Source of the DNA: Hydrogenimonas urashimensis
GTDB taxonomy: Bacteria; Campylobacterota; Campylobacteria; Campylobacterales; Hydrogenimonadaceae
Assembly: GCF_016593255.1 (NCBI RefSeq)
Contig: NZ_AP023212.1
Coordinates: forward strand, 1,228,001 to 1,292,000
Length of the DNA stretch: 64,000 nt
Direction: 5' to 3'
Below the pieces are notes generated by a model. The model saw only the letters and a list, made by a program, of their open reading frames with translations, was not told the DNA's origin and made no database searches. A program made the position numbers and the translations under genes. This document shows positions 45,189 through 54,075 of the stretch, in pieces (position 1 is the stretch's first letter; every line of letters starts with the position of its first letter).

Positions 45189-45697
45189 CATACCAGCCTT
45201 TTCGGTTTTTGGGATTTGTTGGCAGACTCTTTGCGTATCTTCTGCTGCAGCAGCATGACCGCATACTGGAGCGTCTCGGGACGCGGCGCACAACCCGGCA
45301 GATAGAGATCGACGGGAATGACACGATCGACACCCTGAACGGTCGCGTACGTATTGAACATTCCCCCCGTGTTGGCGCAGCTTCCCATCGAGATGACCCA
45401 CTTGGGTTCGGTCATCTGATCGTAGAGCCGGCGAATGAATTCGGCGTGCTTTTTCGTCAGCGTGCCCGCCACAATCATCAGGTCGGCCTGGCGCGGGGAG
45501 GCCCTAAAAATCGTACCGAATCGGTCAAAGTCGTAGCGGCTCGCACCCGATGCCATCATCTCGATCGCACAGCAGGCAAGTCCGTAGGTCAATGCCCACA
45601 ATGAGTTGCTTCGCCCCCAGTTGAGTATTTTGTCAACCGTCGTCAAGGCGACCGGCAAGCCGCCGCTTTGCGTATAATTTACTTGATGCTGTGCCAT
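45188..45697 (-). CDS. nuoB: NADH-quinone oxidoreductase subunit B (cluster N2)
   Basis: Carries the terminal 4Fe-4S cluster N2, 169 aa. The ligand pattern is intact: LACCAIEMM (tandem cysteines), [10 protein letters not shown] and PGCAPRPE. Overlaps nuoA by 19 bp and nuoC by three to four bases. Confidence 0.97.
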   Translation of the reverse strand: MAQHQVNYTQSGGLPVALTTVDKILNWGRSNSLWALTYGLACCAIEMMASGASRYDFDRFGTIFRASPRQADLMIVAGTLTKKHAEFIRRLYDQMTEPKWVISMGSCANTGGMFNTYATVQGVDRVIPVDLYLPGCAPRPETLQYAVMLLQQKIRKESANKSQKPKRLV

Positions 45698-46068
45698 TCA
45701 AGCGCTCCTTTCTTCCATGCGTAGATAAATCCGATTGCCAGCAATACAATAAAGAGAATCATTTCGACGAACCCAAACCATCCGAGCACTTTGAAATCGA
45801 TCGCCCATGGGAACATGAAGATGATTTCGACATCGAAAAGAATGAAAAGAAGTGCGAAAAGATAGAACTGTGCCGAAATGGTATTGGGCTGCTTCGTAAC
45901 CTCCGGCCCGCACTCGTAAATGGTGAGTTTGAGCTTTTCGGTATCAAGCCGAGCCAGCTTGCGGCTTACAAACCGCGCCGCGAATATCGTGAAGCTGAAG
46001 GCACCGAAGGTGATCAGCAGCAGCAGAAAGGCACCGAAATATGGATGATCTACAGCCATATGTGTCAT
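45679..46068 (-). CDS. nuoA: NADH-quinone oxidoreductase subunit A
   Basis: Three-helix membrane subunit, 129 aa. [16 protein letters not shown] with the conserved loop cysteine and [21 protein letters not shown] helix carrying D and E are diagnostic. AAAGGGG precedes the ATG at 46068; a second in-frame ATG exists three codons downstream. First gene of the operon. Confidence 0.96.
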   Translation of the reverse strand: MTHMAVDHPYFGAFLLLLITFGAFSFTIFAARFVSRKLARLDTEKLKLTIYECGPEVTKQPNTISAQFYLFALLFILFDVEIIFMFPWAIDFKVLGWFGFVEMILFIVLLAIGFIYAWKKGALEWHSIK

Positions 46069-46592
46069 CTAAACCCCTTTGTTCAAAGCCGTTTATGCTT
46101 TGTTTTGTGTCTATAAACCAATGTTAGGGTAGTTTAACAAATAAACTTTAAATCAAGATTGTACCACCAGAGAGGCTCCATTAAAAAAAAATGATGTTTC
46201 GCATGGAAACAGAGAGCATGGAATCTTCCGTGAAAAAGCTGCATTTCCAAACTCTGTTTCGCAAAGGACGGTTGAATTTTTTGCCGATTTCCGATGATGA
46301 ACGCATTCCTAATCATATCAGGAGGAACCGTTTCTTCGAAAACAACCGGCCGGCCAACGTCTTCATCCGACCGGCACGACGATTCACTGCCATCACCAAT
46401 GGGGAGCCTATCGGCATCGATAACACTATCCGGCTCAAACCGGCCCGGCAAAAGCGGTTTCATCGGCACACGAGGCCAGCAAGCACCGATGGGTGAAATG
46501 TGGCCGCCCCATTCTCACGAGCCTCCCGGGCTGTTGCATCGATATGATATTTTGGTTAAAATCGTAACATTTCAGACTCTTTTGGATAACGC
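46069..46592. promoter_or_regulatory. Intergenic region holding the nuo operon promoter
   Basis: 524 bp between divergent operons. The part next to nuoA is AT-rich and on the minus strand reads TTGTTA, 18 bases, TTATAG, a plausible sigma-70-type promoter ending about 50 bp before nuoA. Open frames at 46134-46469 (-) and 46191-46496 (+) overlap each other, lack ribosome-binding sites and have shadow-like composition; I call no gene here. Confidence 0.45.
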
Positions 46593-46670
46593 ATGGATTA
46601 CAGAAAAATACTCGGTTTCGTTTTTCTCGCCTATGGACTCGCCTGGACGACGCTGGGGACACTCTTTTGA
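46593..46670 (+). CDS. Possible 25-aa membrane microprotein before xpaC
   Basis: An ATG frame preceded by GGATAA encodes a single hydrophobic helix (LGFVFLAYGLAWTTLGTLF) and ends at a TGA that overlaps a TTG in frame with the XpaC gene. It could be a small membrane partner or a leader that couples translation. Evidence is limited to composition and position. Confidence 0.35.
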   Translation: MDYRKILGFVFLAYGLAWTTLGTLF

Positions 46671-46684
46671 AAAAGGCCTCCACC

Positions 46685-47497
46685 ATGGCGTCGGGACGAG
46701 ATGCCGCTTCCGGAGCAACTAGGCCCTGGATGCTGTACTTTTTCGCCCCCTTCCTGCTTATGGGTGTCGCGTCATCGCTGGTCGCCGGGCATTACCGATT
46801 TTTTCTTTTCAAACTGGCCGGTTTCGGACTCTACTATGTCGCAATCCGATGTATCGAGCGGGGCAACCGGATGGCGTTTGTGTACGAAAAAGCCGCGATC
46901 GCCCCAGCACCCCGCCCTCCCTGCCGTACGATCGGCAGCGGTGCCCTCTTCTCGGCGGTCACCTTCTTGGGAACCACGGTCACCGACGCTTCGTGGCTGC
47001 AGAGCCTCGTCGTAGGCACCGTGACGGCAGCCGGCGCTCTGCTCTACTACGGAACCGACCCCGTAAGGGACAAACTGCCCGACAGCGACGCCGATATCGA
47101 CACTTCCCACCTTCTTGCAAGCCTAAAGGAGGCCAGGGAGCGTCTCAAAGCGATCGATGCGGCAAAAAGATCCATGGACGATCCCCGACTCGCCGCGCTG
47201 CTGGGGGAGACTCTCCGCCATGCCGAGAGAATTTTGCATGCCATAGAACAAGATCCCGCCCTTCTGCGCCTGGCCAGGAAATTTCTTGTGGTCTACATAG
47301 ACGGCATCGCCCGCGTGATGGAGCGTTACGCGCAGCTGAAAACGAAAGGTATCGACGAAAAAACCAGGGAAAATCTCGCAGCGTTGCTGGAAGAGGCCAA
47401 CCGCCGCTTCGAAGCGGAACGGCAGCGACTCGACCAGGGCGATCGGTTCGACCTGGAGGTCCAGATCGACGCAATGCGGGAATTACTCAAACAGTGA
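46685..47497 (+). CDS. XpaC-family membrane protein (TelA partner)
   Basis: Protein of about 270 aa with two to four membrane helices in the first 120 residues and a cytoplasmic helical domain (LLASLKEARERLKAIDAA onward, ending EVQIDAMRELLKQ), the pattern of the 5-bromo-4-chloroindolyl phosphate hydrolysis (XpaC) family. It lies 10 bp before a TelA gene, the usual pairing. The ATG at 46685 follows AAGGCC; a TTG at 46667 overlapping the small frame upstream is the alternative start. The family is linked to tellurite and envelope-stress tolerance, mechanism unknown. Confidence 0.75.
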   Translation: MASGRDAASGATRPWMLYFFAPFLLMGVASSLVAGHYRFFLFKLAGFGLYYVAIRCIERGNRMAFVYEKAAIAPAPRPPCRTIGSGALFSAVTFLGTTVTDASWLQSLVVGTVTAAGALLYYGTDPVRDKLPDSDADIDTSHLLASLKEARERLKAIDAAKRSMDDPRLAALLGETLRHAERILHAIEQDPALLRLARKFLVVYIDGIARVMERYAQLKTKGIDEKTRENLAALLEEANRRFEAERQRLDQGDRFDLEVQIDAMRELLKQ

Positions 47498-47507
47498 AGG
47501 AGGCATC

Positions 47508-48617
47508 GTGGAACGAAAGGAACAAAGCAAAGATGTGACAAACGGAAACGAACCGTTGAGACAGAAGGAGAATTTCACGCCGCCCCTGCCCCACGAGGAA
47601 GAGAAGATCGAAGAGGCGATGGCCTCCCTGACACCCGGCGACCGAAGCTCCGTCATCCGTTTCGCAACAAAAGCGCAGGCAAAGCTGGACGAAATTTCGA
47701 ACCGAATGATCGAAAGCGTCCGAAACAAGGATCTGGGCGCCGCAGGAGAAGATCTCAACCGGATGGTCGCCGCCATCCGCGGCTTTGATATCGACTCGCT
47801 CGACCCCGGCAAAAAGCTGGGATGGTGGCAGAAGCTTCTGGGCAAAACGGAGCCACTCGCCCTCTTCATCCAGCGCTATGAAGAGGTACGCAACCAGATC
47901 GACGCCATCTCCGCAGATCTGGAACGCCACAAGGCCACGCTCACCCGCGATGTGGTGGCGCTGGACAAACTTTACGAGGCCAATCTCGAATATTTCCGGA
48001 ATCTGGAACTCTATATCGAAGCGGGAGAACGCAAACTCAGGGAACTGGAGGAGACGATCATCCCCGGGTATGAGAAAAAAGCGGAAAAGGGAAAGATGCT
48101 CGATCTTCAGGAACTGCAGGAGATACGCGGTTTCCGTGACGATCTGGAAAGACGTGTGCACGACCTGCGTCTTTCGCGCCAAGTGGCGATGCAGGCACTT
48201 CCGTCCATCCGACTCATTCAGGAAAACGACAAAGCCCTCATCGACAAAATCAATTCCACTTTGCTCAACACGGTCCCGCTGTGGCGCAACCAGCTGGCCC
48301 AGACCGTCACGATCTTCCGCAGCCACGACGCCGCCAAAGCGATCCGGCGGGCCGGGGACCTGACCAACGAACTGCTGGAAAAAAACGCCGAAGGGCTGCG
48401 CGAAGCGAACAGAGAGGTACGCATCCAGATGGAACGGGGAGTTTTCGACATCGAAAGTGTCAAAAAAGCCAACGCCACTCTCATCGAAACCCTCAACGAC
48501 TCCCTCCAAATCGCCGAAAAGGGCAAAAAAGCGAGAGAAACGGCCCTGGAAGAGCTCCAAAAGAGCGAAGCGGCCCTCAGGGATGCCCTGCTTCGCATCG
48601 AGGCAACAAGAGAGTAG
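47508..48617 (+). CDS. telA: TelA-family toxic-anion resistance protein
   Basis: Cytoplasmic, almost all-helical protein, 369 aa. The TelA core is readily seen: FDIDSLDPGKKLGWWQKLLGK region, FIQRYEEVRNQIDAISADLE, LELYIEAGERKLRELE and LLNTVPLWRNQLAQTVTIFR. Members contribute to tellurite, phage or peptide tolerance in various bacteria. It is translated with the XpaC gene upstream and ends 30 bp before a convergent gene. Confidence 0.88.
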   Translation: MERKEQSKDVTNGNEPLRQKENFTPPLPHEEEKIEEAMASLTPGDRSSVIRFATKAQAKLDEISNRMIESVRNKDLGAAGEDLNRMVAAIRGFDIDSLDPGKKLGWWQKLLGKTEPLALFIQRYEEVRNQIDAISADLERHKATLTRDVVALDKLYEANLEYFRNLELYIEAGERKLRELEETIIPGYEKKAEKGKMLDLQELQEIRGFRDDLERRVHDLRLSRQVAMQALPSIRLIQENDKALIDKINSTLLNTVPLWRNQLAQTVTIFRSHDAAKAIRRAGDLTNELLEKNAEGLREANREVRIQMERGVFDIESVKKANATLIETLNDSLQIAEKGKKARETALEELQKSEAALRDALLRIEATRE

Positions 48618-48647
48618 CGGCAAGACTCCCACGAAAGGAAGCGGCGC

Positions 48648-48953
48648 CTAACGCTCTTTGCAGCAGCGCTCCACCAGGCGGCGCAGCCGCGCCACTTCCT
48701 CACGCAACAGGGCGATCTCCCCCGCCGGCGAATCCGGTCGCTCCGACCCGGACGGTTCCAGGGGACGCTTCTGCTCCGACACGGGCAATGGATCGTCCCC
48801 GGTTTTCGCATCATCCAGCACCACATAGTTGACTCTCTGCCCGTTCTCTTCGAGCGTCACCCCTTCAAGTTCTCCCCGCTGGATCTTTTTGATGACGCTG
48901 TAGATGCTCACGCGGTTGAGTTTCGCATACTCTTTGACGGTGATTTTTTTCAT
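48648..48953 (-). CDS. Small HTH protein with C-terminal coiled coil
   Basis: Protein of 101 aa. KKITVKEYAKLNRVSIYSVIKKIQRGEL is an excisionase-type winged helix; a proline-rich linker and a short coiled coil (IALLREEVARLRRLVERC) follow, probably for oligomerisation. The start at 48953 was chosen because the HTH begins there and GGAG lies nine bases upstream. It stands alone, with no phage genes around it, so a chromosomal regulator is more likely than an excisionase. Confidence 0.7.
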   Translation of the reverse strand: MKKITVKEYAKLNRVSIYSVIKKIQRGELEGVTLEENGQRVNYVVLDDAKTGDDPLPVSEQKRPLEPSGSERPDSPAGEIALLREEVARLRRLVERCCKER

Positions 48954-49077
48954 GACCGAATCTCCGTTTTTGATTGTAATTTTACACCATTGTGTTTCGA
49001 GCCGCATCGTATCTTCTTGACTTCACCGACTATACGCTCTATCATTGAAGGATGAGATTACGCCAAAAGGACCTTTG

Positions 49078-50064
49078 ATGCAGACTGTCGACATCCACAT
49101 GCACCTGCTTCACTCCGAAGCGACGTTCGAGCGCCTTTACGACAAGCTTGCCATCCGCTTCTTCGCCAAAAAACTGGGAGCCGATCCGGCCGCGCTTGTC
49201 GCCGAACCCCACCGCGCCTACTGCGACACGGTGATACGGCGTGTCGGCGAATCGAAATATCTGAAAAAAACGGTCATTTTCGGCGTCGACGCCCGGGTCG
49301 ATGAAAAGGGACGGCAGATCCACCGGGACCTGACGGTCTGCGCCACCAACGAAGATGTCTACGCCCTCTACCGCCGGGCACCCGAGCTTGTCATTCCCTT
49401 CATGTCGGTCAATCCTCTGCGTCCGGATGCGCTCGAGCGGGTGGAGATGTACGTCGACATGGGTTTTAAGGGAGTGAAATTCCTGCAAAACTACTGGAAT
49501 GTCGACACGACAGAGGCGCGTTTCGTCCCTTTTTTCGAAAAGTTGCGGCAGAAGGGGCTGCCGCTTATCGTCCATATCGGCAGCGAAAGCAGTGTCCACT
49601 CCTACCCGGCATGCGAAACTCTGCGGATGCTCGAAGGGCCGCTGCGCGCCGGGGTCACCACCATCGCCGCCCACATGGGGCTGGAGTACTCCCTCCGCCA
49701 TCCTATAAAGGCCTTCTCCAAAAATCCGAAACACTTCGGCGATAACTACCACCGGCTTCTTGAGATGCTGGAAGCGCACAAAAACCTCTACGCAGACATC
49801 TCCGCCATTCTCACTCCGGTGCGGGCCAAGGTCCTCCCCCACCTGGCGCGACAGACCCAGGTGCATGACAAACTGCTCTTCGGCACCGATTTCCCGGTCC
49901 CGTTCACGACCCTCTTCAACACCCACGACCTCTCTTTGCGCAGGCGCAAGGAGCTGAGCCGAATCGACAACCCCTTCGACCGCTGTATCGAAACGCTTCT
50001 GGAGTATTTCCCCAAAAAGAACCCGCTCTGGCACAATCACAAGAAAGTGCTGCGGGACTCTTGA
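49078..50064 (+). CDS. Amidohydrolase-family metal-dependent hydrolase
   Basis: TIM-barrel hydrolase of about 328 aa. The metal-binding DIHMH (His7, His9), a second histidine strand (LIVHIGSES), AAHMGLEYS and the terminal FGTDFPVPF are the amidohydro_2 pattern. AAAAGGACC precedes the ATG at 49078; the earlier ATG at 49045 lacks this. Such proteins include decarboxylases and lactonases; substrate not deducible. Convergent with the FAD oxidoreductase gene. Confidence 0.82.
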   Translation: MQTVDIHMHLLHSEATFERLYDKLAIRFFAKKLGADPAALVAEPHRAYCDTVIRRVGESKYLKKTVIFGVDARVDEKGRQIHRDLTVCATNEDVYALYRRAPELVIPFMSVNPLRPDALERVEMYVDMGFKGVKFLQNYWNVDTTEARFVPFFEKLRQKGLPLIVHIGSESSVHSYPACETLRMLEGPLRAGVTTIAAHMGLEYSLRHPIKAFSKNPKHFGDNYHRLLEMLEAHKNLYADISAILTPVRAKVLPHLARQTQVHDKLLFGTDFPVPFTTLFNTHDLSLRRRKELSRIDNPFDRCIETLLEYFPKKNPLWHNHKKVLRDS

Positions 50065-50079
50065 AAGGCGAGGGCGTTT

Positions 50080-51498
50080 CTACGTAACGTTCCGCCCGGC
50101 CATCGCAGCGGGATATCCCCGCGCCGTCGCGATGCGCACAGCCTCCCCGGCGATGGCCTCCTCATCGAGCGCCGAGAGAATTTCCAGCGTGGAAGGCAGA
50201 GGCCTCTGCCCATCACAAAGCCCCTCCGCAGCAAGATCGTTCACGATCGCTTCGGCCATGTCGGTGACGGAGGAGACCTTCACGATTTCACAGCAGGCAT
50301 ACCGTGGCCGCGGAAAGATGACTTCGGCGACCCGCAGCGTCGGATCTTCGCCGGGAATCTGCTGGGCGCCGAAAAGCGGCGGCCCGCCCACTTCGGCCGT
50401 GGCGAAAGAGGGAAGATAGCGGGCCAGAAACGCCACGGCCCGGCGGGTGCGGCTCTGCACAAGTGTATCGGGCCACCCTTTTTCGATCATTTGGACGAAC
50501 TTTTCACCCAGTTTCGGCTGGCTGCTCCCTTCGGCATTGGCGACGAGCCCGTGTTCGAAGAGCGTGATATCCTTCGTCATGCCGTGCAACTGCACATACC
50601 CTTTGGGGTAGGGGGTGAACTGCCCCATCCCCCGGGGAGTTCCGCGGCGGCCGTGGAATACCATTTCGGGCCACACTCCTTTCCTTTCCGGCCAGTGGGC
50701 GGTATAGGCGGCCTTGAACTCCACCATGCGGCGTCTGCGGATACCCAGCATGTCGTCGATCTCGCCGGTACGAAAGCCTGCCGCGTTGATCAGGTAATCG
50801 ACATCATGAAACCCCTTTTGCCCCTCGCACCTCAGACGGTACCCCTGTGCCGTCTCAACGACTTCCGCCACACGGCTTTTTAGCCTCAGATCGACATTTT
50901 CCATCGTTTCCAGCGCCAGGGTCGCCGCACCGGCCATGCGAAAGAGGTTGAGCCCGTACTCCTGCACCAGCACCAGCGGAAATTTCAGCTTTTTAAAGTC
51001 CAAAGATCGGGCGACAGGAACCATCCAGTCGGCGGGCGACGCCGGTTGGCCAGGAAGCCCCTTTTGGGCCAGCTTTTCGAGTTCAAAACGCCCAAAAAGC
51101 GTAAAATAGTCCGCCGGGTCGCCCAAGACCTCGTTGGCCGGGTCGGCCGCTACAAGTTTTTCGTATTCGTTGCGCAGCAGACGAAGGCGGGGAAGCAGCG
51201 CTTCGGGATCGCCCTCGTCGCTTGTCGGCACAGCGATGACGGTCGGACGCCGATCGACGACGAAAGGGTAGAGCCGAGCGAACTCGATCGACTGCCGCAT
51301 CAGCGTGACGCACTGCTCGTCGGAGATCTCCCGATAGAGGTTGCCGCCGGCATGCAGATGGCAAAAAGGCGGACCGTCCACCAGCGTGCCGTTTCGCTCA
51401 AACAGCGTGACGCGGCAGCCCAAACTCCCCAGTATCAGAGCCGCCGTCACCCCGGCGACGCCGCCGCCTACGATGCCGACATGGGTATTGCGCCGCAT
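50080..51498 (-). CDS. FAD-dependent oxidoreductase
   Basis: Flavoprotein of 472 aa with an N-terminal Rossmann motif (VGIVGGGVAGVTAALIL, residues 8-24), ELFERNG-like acidic strand end (VTLFERNG) and a DVDYLINAAGFRTGEID segment typical of the D-amino-acid oxidase/GlpA-like fold. No signal peptide or membrane segment. It precedes a Gph-type phosphatase by 6 bp in the same direction order (phosphatase downstream... on the minus strand the phosphatase gene lies upstream). Substrate unknown. Confidence 0.78.
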   Translation of the reverse strand: MRRNTHVGIVGGGVAGVTAALILGSLGCRVTLFERNGTLVDGPPFCHLHAGGNLYREISDEQCVTLMRQSIEFARLYPFVVDRRPTVIAVPTSDEGDPEALLPRLRLLRNEYEKLVAADPANEVLGDPADYFTLFGRFELEKLAQKGLPGQPASPADWMVPVARSLDFKKLKFPLVLVQEYGLNLFRMAGAATLALETMENVDLRLKSRVAEVVETAQGYRLRCEGQKGFHDVDYLINAAGFRTGEIDDMLGIRRRRMVEFKAAYTAHWPERKGVWPEMVFHGRRGTPRGMGQFTPYPKGYVQLHGMTKDITLFEHGLVANAEGSSQPKLGEKFVQMIEKGWPDTLVQSRTRRAVAFLARYLPSFATAEVGGPPLFGAQQIPGEDPTLRVAEVIFPRPRYACCEIVKVSSVTDMAEAIVNDLAAEGLCDGQRPLPSTLEILSALDEEAIAGEAVRIATARGYPAAMAGRNVT

Positions 51499-51504
51499 CT
51501 TCTC

Positions 51505-52182
51505 TCACCCGTGAAAAAGTTCGGCGATCTCACCGAAACGCTCCACCACCGCGTCGGGATGCTGCTTGGCGATCTCTTCGCCGTAGTTGTAGCCGTAGGT
51601 GACGCCGACGCTCTGCATGCCGGCACGTTTTGCAGCCACGATGTCGTTGCTCGAGTCCCCCACCATGACCGTCTCTTCCACCCTCGTTTCCAGCCTCTCG
51701 CACGCGCTCAGCAGCGGCATGGGATCGGGTTTTTTCCGCGGCAGGTCGTCACCCCCCAACGTCAGCGCGAAAAACTCCGCGATGGCCAGCTTTTCGAGAA
51801 TCGGTTTCACAAAGAGGGAAGGTTTGTTGGTTACCACGGCCATCGTGAAACCCCTTTTTTTCAGGCTTTTCAGCGTTTCTCGGACATCGGGATAGAGGAG
51901 CGTCCTCTCGCAGATACGCTCCCGGTAGGCCTCCATGAAGATCGCCAGCGCCTCCTTCAGCGCCTTTTCATCGGGACCCTCGGTGATCTCGCGGCTTCCG
52001 GAAAGAGCACGGGTCACCAGCACTCTCGCCCCGTTGCCGACCCAGCCGCGGACCGTCTCCTCGCTGTAGGGCATGCGTCCCAGCGCCTTCATCGTTGCAT
52101 TGAGCGCGGAGGCCAGATCCGGCGCGCTGTCGATCAGCGTTCCGTCCAGGTCGAAAAGAATCGCCTTCTTCGTTTCGAACAT
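51505..52182 (-). CDS. gph: Phosphoglycolate phosphatase-type HAD hydrolase
   Basis: HAD-superfamily phosphatase, 225 aa, that would dephosphorylate 2-phosphoglycolate. Motif I DLDGTLIDS (Asp11, Asp13), motif II VVTNKPS, motif III lysine region KKPDPMP and motif IV MVGDSSNDIVAA are in order, and the cap domain between I and II has the Gph size. An upstream ATG (52215) was not used because the HAD core begins at 52182. Upstream of the FAD oxidoreductase gene with a 6-bp gap. Confidence 0.85.
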   Translation of the reverse strand: MFETKKAILFDLDGTLIDSAPDLASALNATMKALGRMPYSEETVRGWVGNGARVLVTRALSGSREITEGPDEKALKEALAIFMEAYRERICERTLLYPDVRETLKSLKKRGFTMAVVTNKPSLFVKPILEKLAIAEFFALTLGGDDLPRKKPDPMPLLSACERLETRVEETVMVGDSSNDIVAAKRAGMQSVGVTYGYNYGEEIAKQHPDAVVERFGEIAELFHG

Positions 52183-52249
52183 CACAGCGTTCCCTTTTGG
52201 ATCAAACCGTTCCATTCGCTTCCCATGCCGATGAGAGGGGCGATCCGTT

Positions 52250-53986
52250 TCAGGCCAAAAACCCCATCGATTTGCCCTCGTCTTCGAAACTTCCGCCCTG
52301 CTCTTTCTTGATCTCGGCGATGAAATCTTCCGTGGTGAAGAGTGGTTCTTCTTTCACGGCGACCCTGTAGGCGGTGTTTTTCACCACCAAATCGATCTGT
52401 CCGCCGGTGAGGTCGTACTCTGCCAACCGCTTTATGTCGAAATCTCCGGCGTAGGGGGCGTCGGCAGGGAGCATTTTTTTCCAGAGCGCCATGCGCTGGC
52501 TCTGATTCGGTTTTTTGAAGGCGATCTTGTAGTTGAAACGGCGGGAGAAGGCGGTGTCGAGATTCTCCAGCAGGTTGGTGGTGGCGATGAGCACCCCTTC
52601 GAAGTGTTCGATCTGCTCCAGGAAAATGTTCTGCATCTGGTTGTGCATCTTGTCGGCACTGCTGCCGGGTCCCGTGCTGCGGCTGCCGAGAAACTGGTCG
52701 GCTTCGTTGAGCAGCAGGACCGGCTCGCTTTTGCTCTTGGCGGCGAGTTCTTTGAAAGTGTCGAAGATCTTTCGGACATTCTTCTCGCTTTCGCCCACAT
52801 ACATCGAGAGAATCTTGGAGCAGTCGAAGCTGAGCACCTGCCGTTTGAGGGATTTGGCCAAAGAGAGGGCCGTCATCGTCTTACCCGTGCCCGGCGGTCC
52901 GTAGAAGATGATGCGGGCGTCGATGCTCCGCGCTTTCGTTTTGATCCCCCATGCCTTGAGACGCTGGGCCACCTTTTTATCCATCTGCTTCAGAAGGCTC
53001 TCGAGAATTTCCCGGGTCTGCGGATTGAGCACCACATCTTCCAAGGTCGTTTTGGGATCGATCAGTTCGAAAATATCCTGTTCCTTGACCAGCTGCCCCA
53101 GCTTGAGTCTGGTGGTCTTTTTCTTCTTCTGGGGGTGGATGATATCGTGCAGAATCTCTTCGTTGATGAAAAAGGAGCGGGTGATGCCGCCGAAGGGATT
53201 GAGCATCTCGTCGTAGTCGATGATATCCTCGCTTACGAGCCTGGCCCCCTCTTCCAGCAGTGCGCGGTTTTTGAAACGGTCATACTCGTCGAAGCTGACC
53301 AGGTCGATGAGGGTGTTCATATCGCGCAGATTCCCTTCGCCTCCGGCATACTCCTCCTTCAAAAGGGCCAGAAAGATGATCTGCTCCTTTGGATCGAGAT
53401 CCTTCTCTTTGAAAAACTCCTCCACGACGATGGGCTCATGTGTCACTGCGACACGCTCCTGGATCCGTTTTTCCAACAATGAGAGTTTGGTCTGCAGACG
53501 GCTGATGCCGGGGCTTGCTGCATTGAAGCTGTGGCGGGCCGATCCCATTTTGGTATAAAGATCGATGCGCAGAAACTGGTCTTGCAGGTATTCCAGATGG
53601 TCGGTGTAGGGGGTCACTTCGGGAAGCACGAGGTCAAGGTTGCCGTTTTCCAGAAGTTTCAGAAACGAGACGCTCAGACTCACGTTGGCATGAAGAAGCT
53701 CCAGCAGGGAGAGTTCTCCCGGCTTGATGGCATGGAAGCTGTTTTGCATCAGCCAGCCGAGTTCGAAAAGGTTCCTGATTTTTTCAAGGTGCAGGACGTA
53801 GCCATAGGGTTCGTTCCCATACATTTCGCTCAAAAGCTCGACCACGCCGACCTCTTCGCTCCCCTCCACGTAGCGCCGCGCCATCGCACGGAGGATCTCC
53901 GCCTCCTCCTCGCTGCATTTGAGGGCATCGAAAATCTCCGTTTCGGCCACCCTGTCCTTTTGCAAAAACTCTAAAAGGTATCGCAT
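52250..53986 (-). CDS. AAA+ ATPase
   Basis: Protein of 578 aa. The C-terminal third is an AAA+ domain: Walker A YGPPGTGKTM (about residue 365), Walker B VLLLNEADQF with Asn in place of the usual Asp, sensor-1 IATTNLLENLD, arginine finger AFSRRFNYKI. The N-terminal 300 residues are helical and unrecognised, perhaps a substrate-binding region. It stands with no partner gene nearby, so the target is unknown. Proteins of this shape act as ATP-dependent remodellers. Confidence 0.82.
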   Translation of the reverse strand: MRYLLEFLQKDRVAETEIFDALKCSEEEAEILRAMARRYVEGSEEVGVVELLSEMYGNEPYGYVLHLEKIRNLFELGWLMQNSFHAIKPGELSLLELLHANVSLSVSFLKLLENGNLDLVLPEVTPYTDHLEYLQDQFLRIDLYTKMGSARHSFNAASPGISRLQTKLSLLEKRIQERVAVTHEPIVVEEFFKEKDLDPKEQIIFLALLKEEYAGGEGNLRDMNTLIDLVSFDEYDRFKNRALLEEGARLVSEDIIDYDEMLNPFGGITRSFFINEEILHDIIHPQKKKKTTRLKLGQLVKEQDIFELIDPKTTLEDVVLNPQTREILESLLKQMDKKVAQRLKAWGIKTKARSIDARIIFYGPPGTGKTMTALSLAKSLKRQVLSFDCSKILSMYVGESEKNVRKIFDTFKELAAKSKSEPVLLLNEADQFLGSRSTGPGSSADKMHNQMQNIFLEQIEHFEGVLIATTNLLENLDTAFSRRFNYKIAFKKPNQSQRMALWKKMLPADAPYAGDFDIKRLAEYDLTGGQIDLVVKNTAYRVAVKEEPLFTTEDFIAEIKKEQGGSFEDEGKSMGFLA

Positions 53987-54075
53987 TTTTTCCTTTGTGA
54001 ACGGTTGTTTTGTTTGTAGAAGGGATTATAGCGAAATATGCCGAGGGCCTCCGAAAAACCGCGAAAGCGGCGCTT

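Noticed and set aside
46134..46496. Overlapping frames on both strands between nuoA and xpaC
   Set aside because: They cover each other, have no translation signals and show shadow-like composition.
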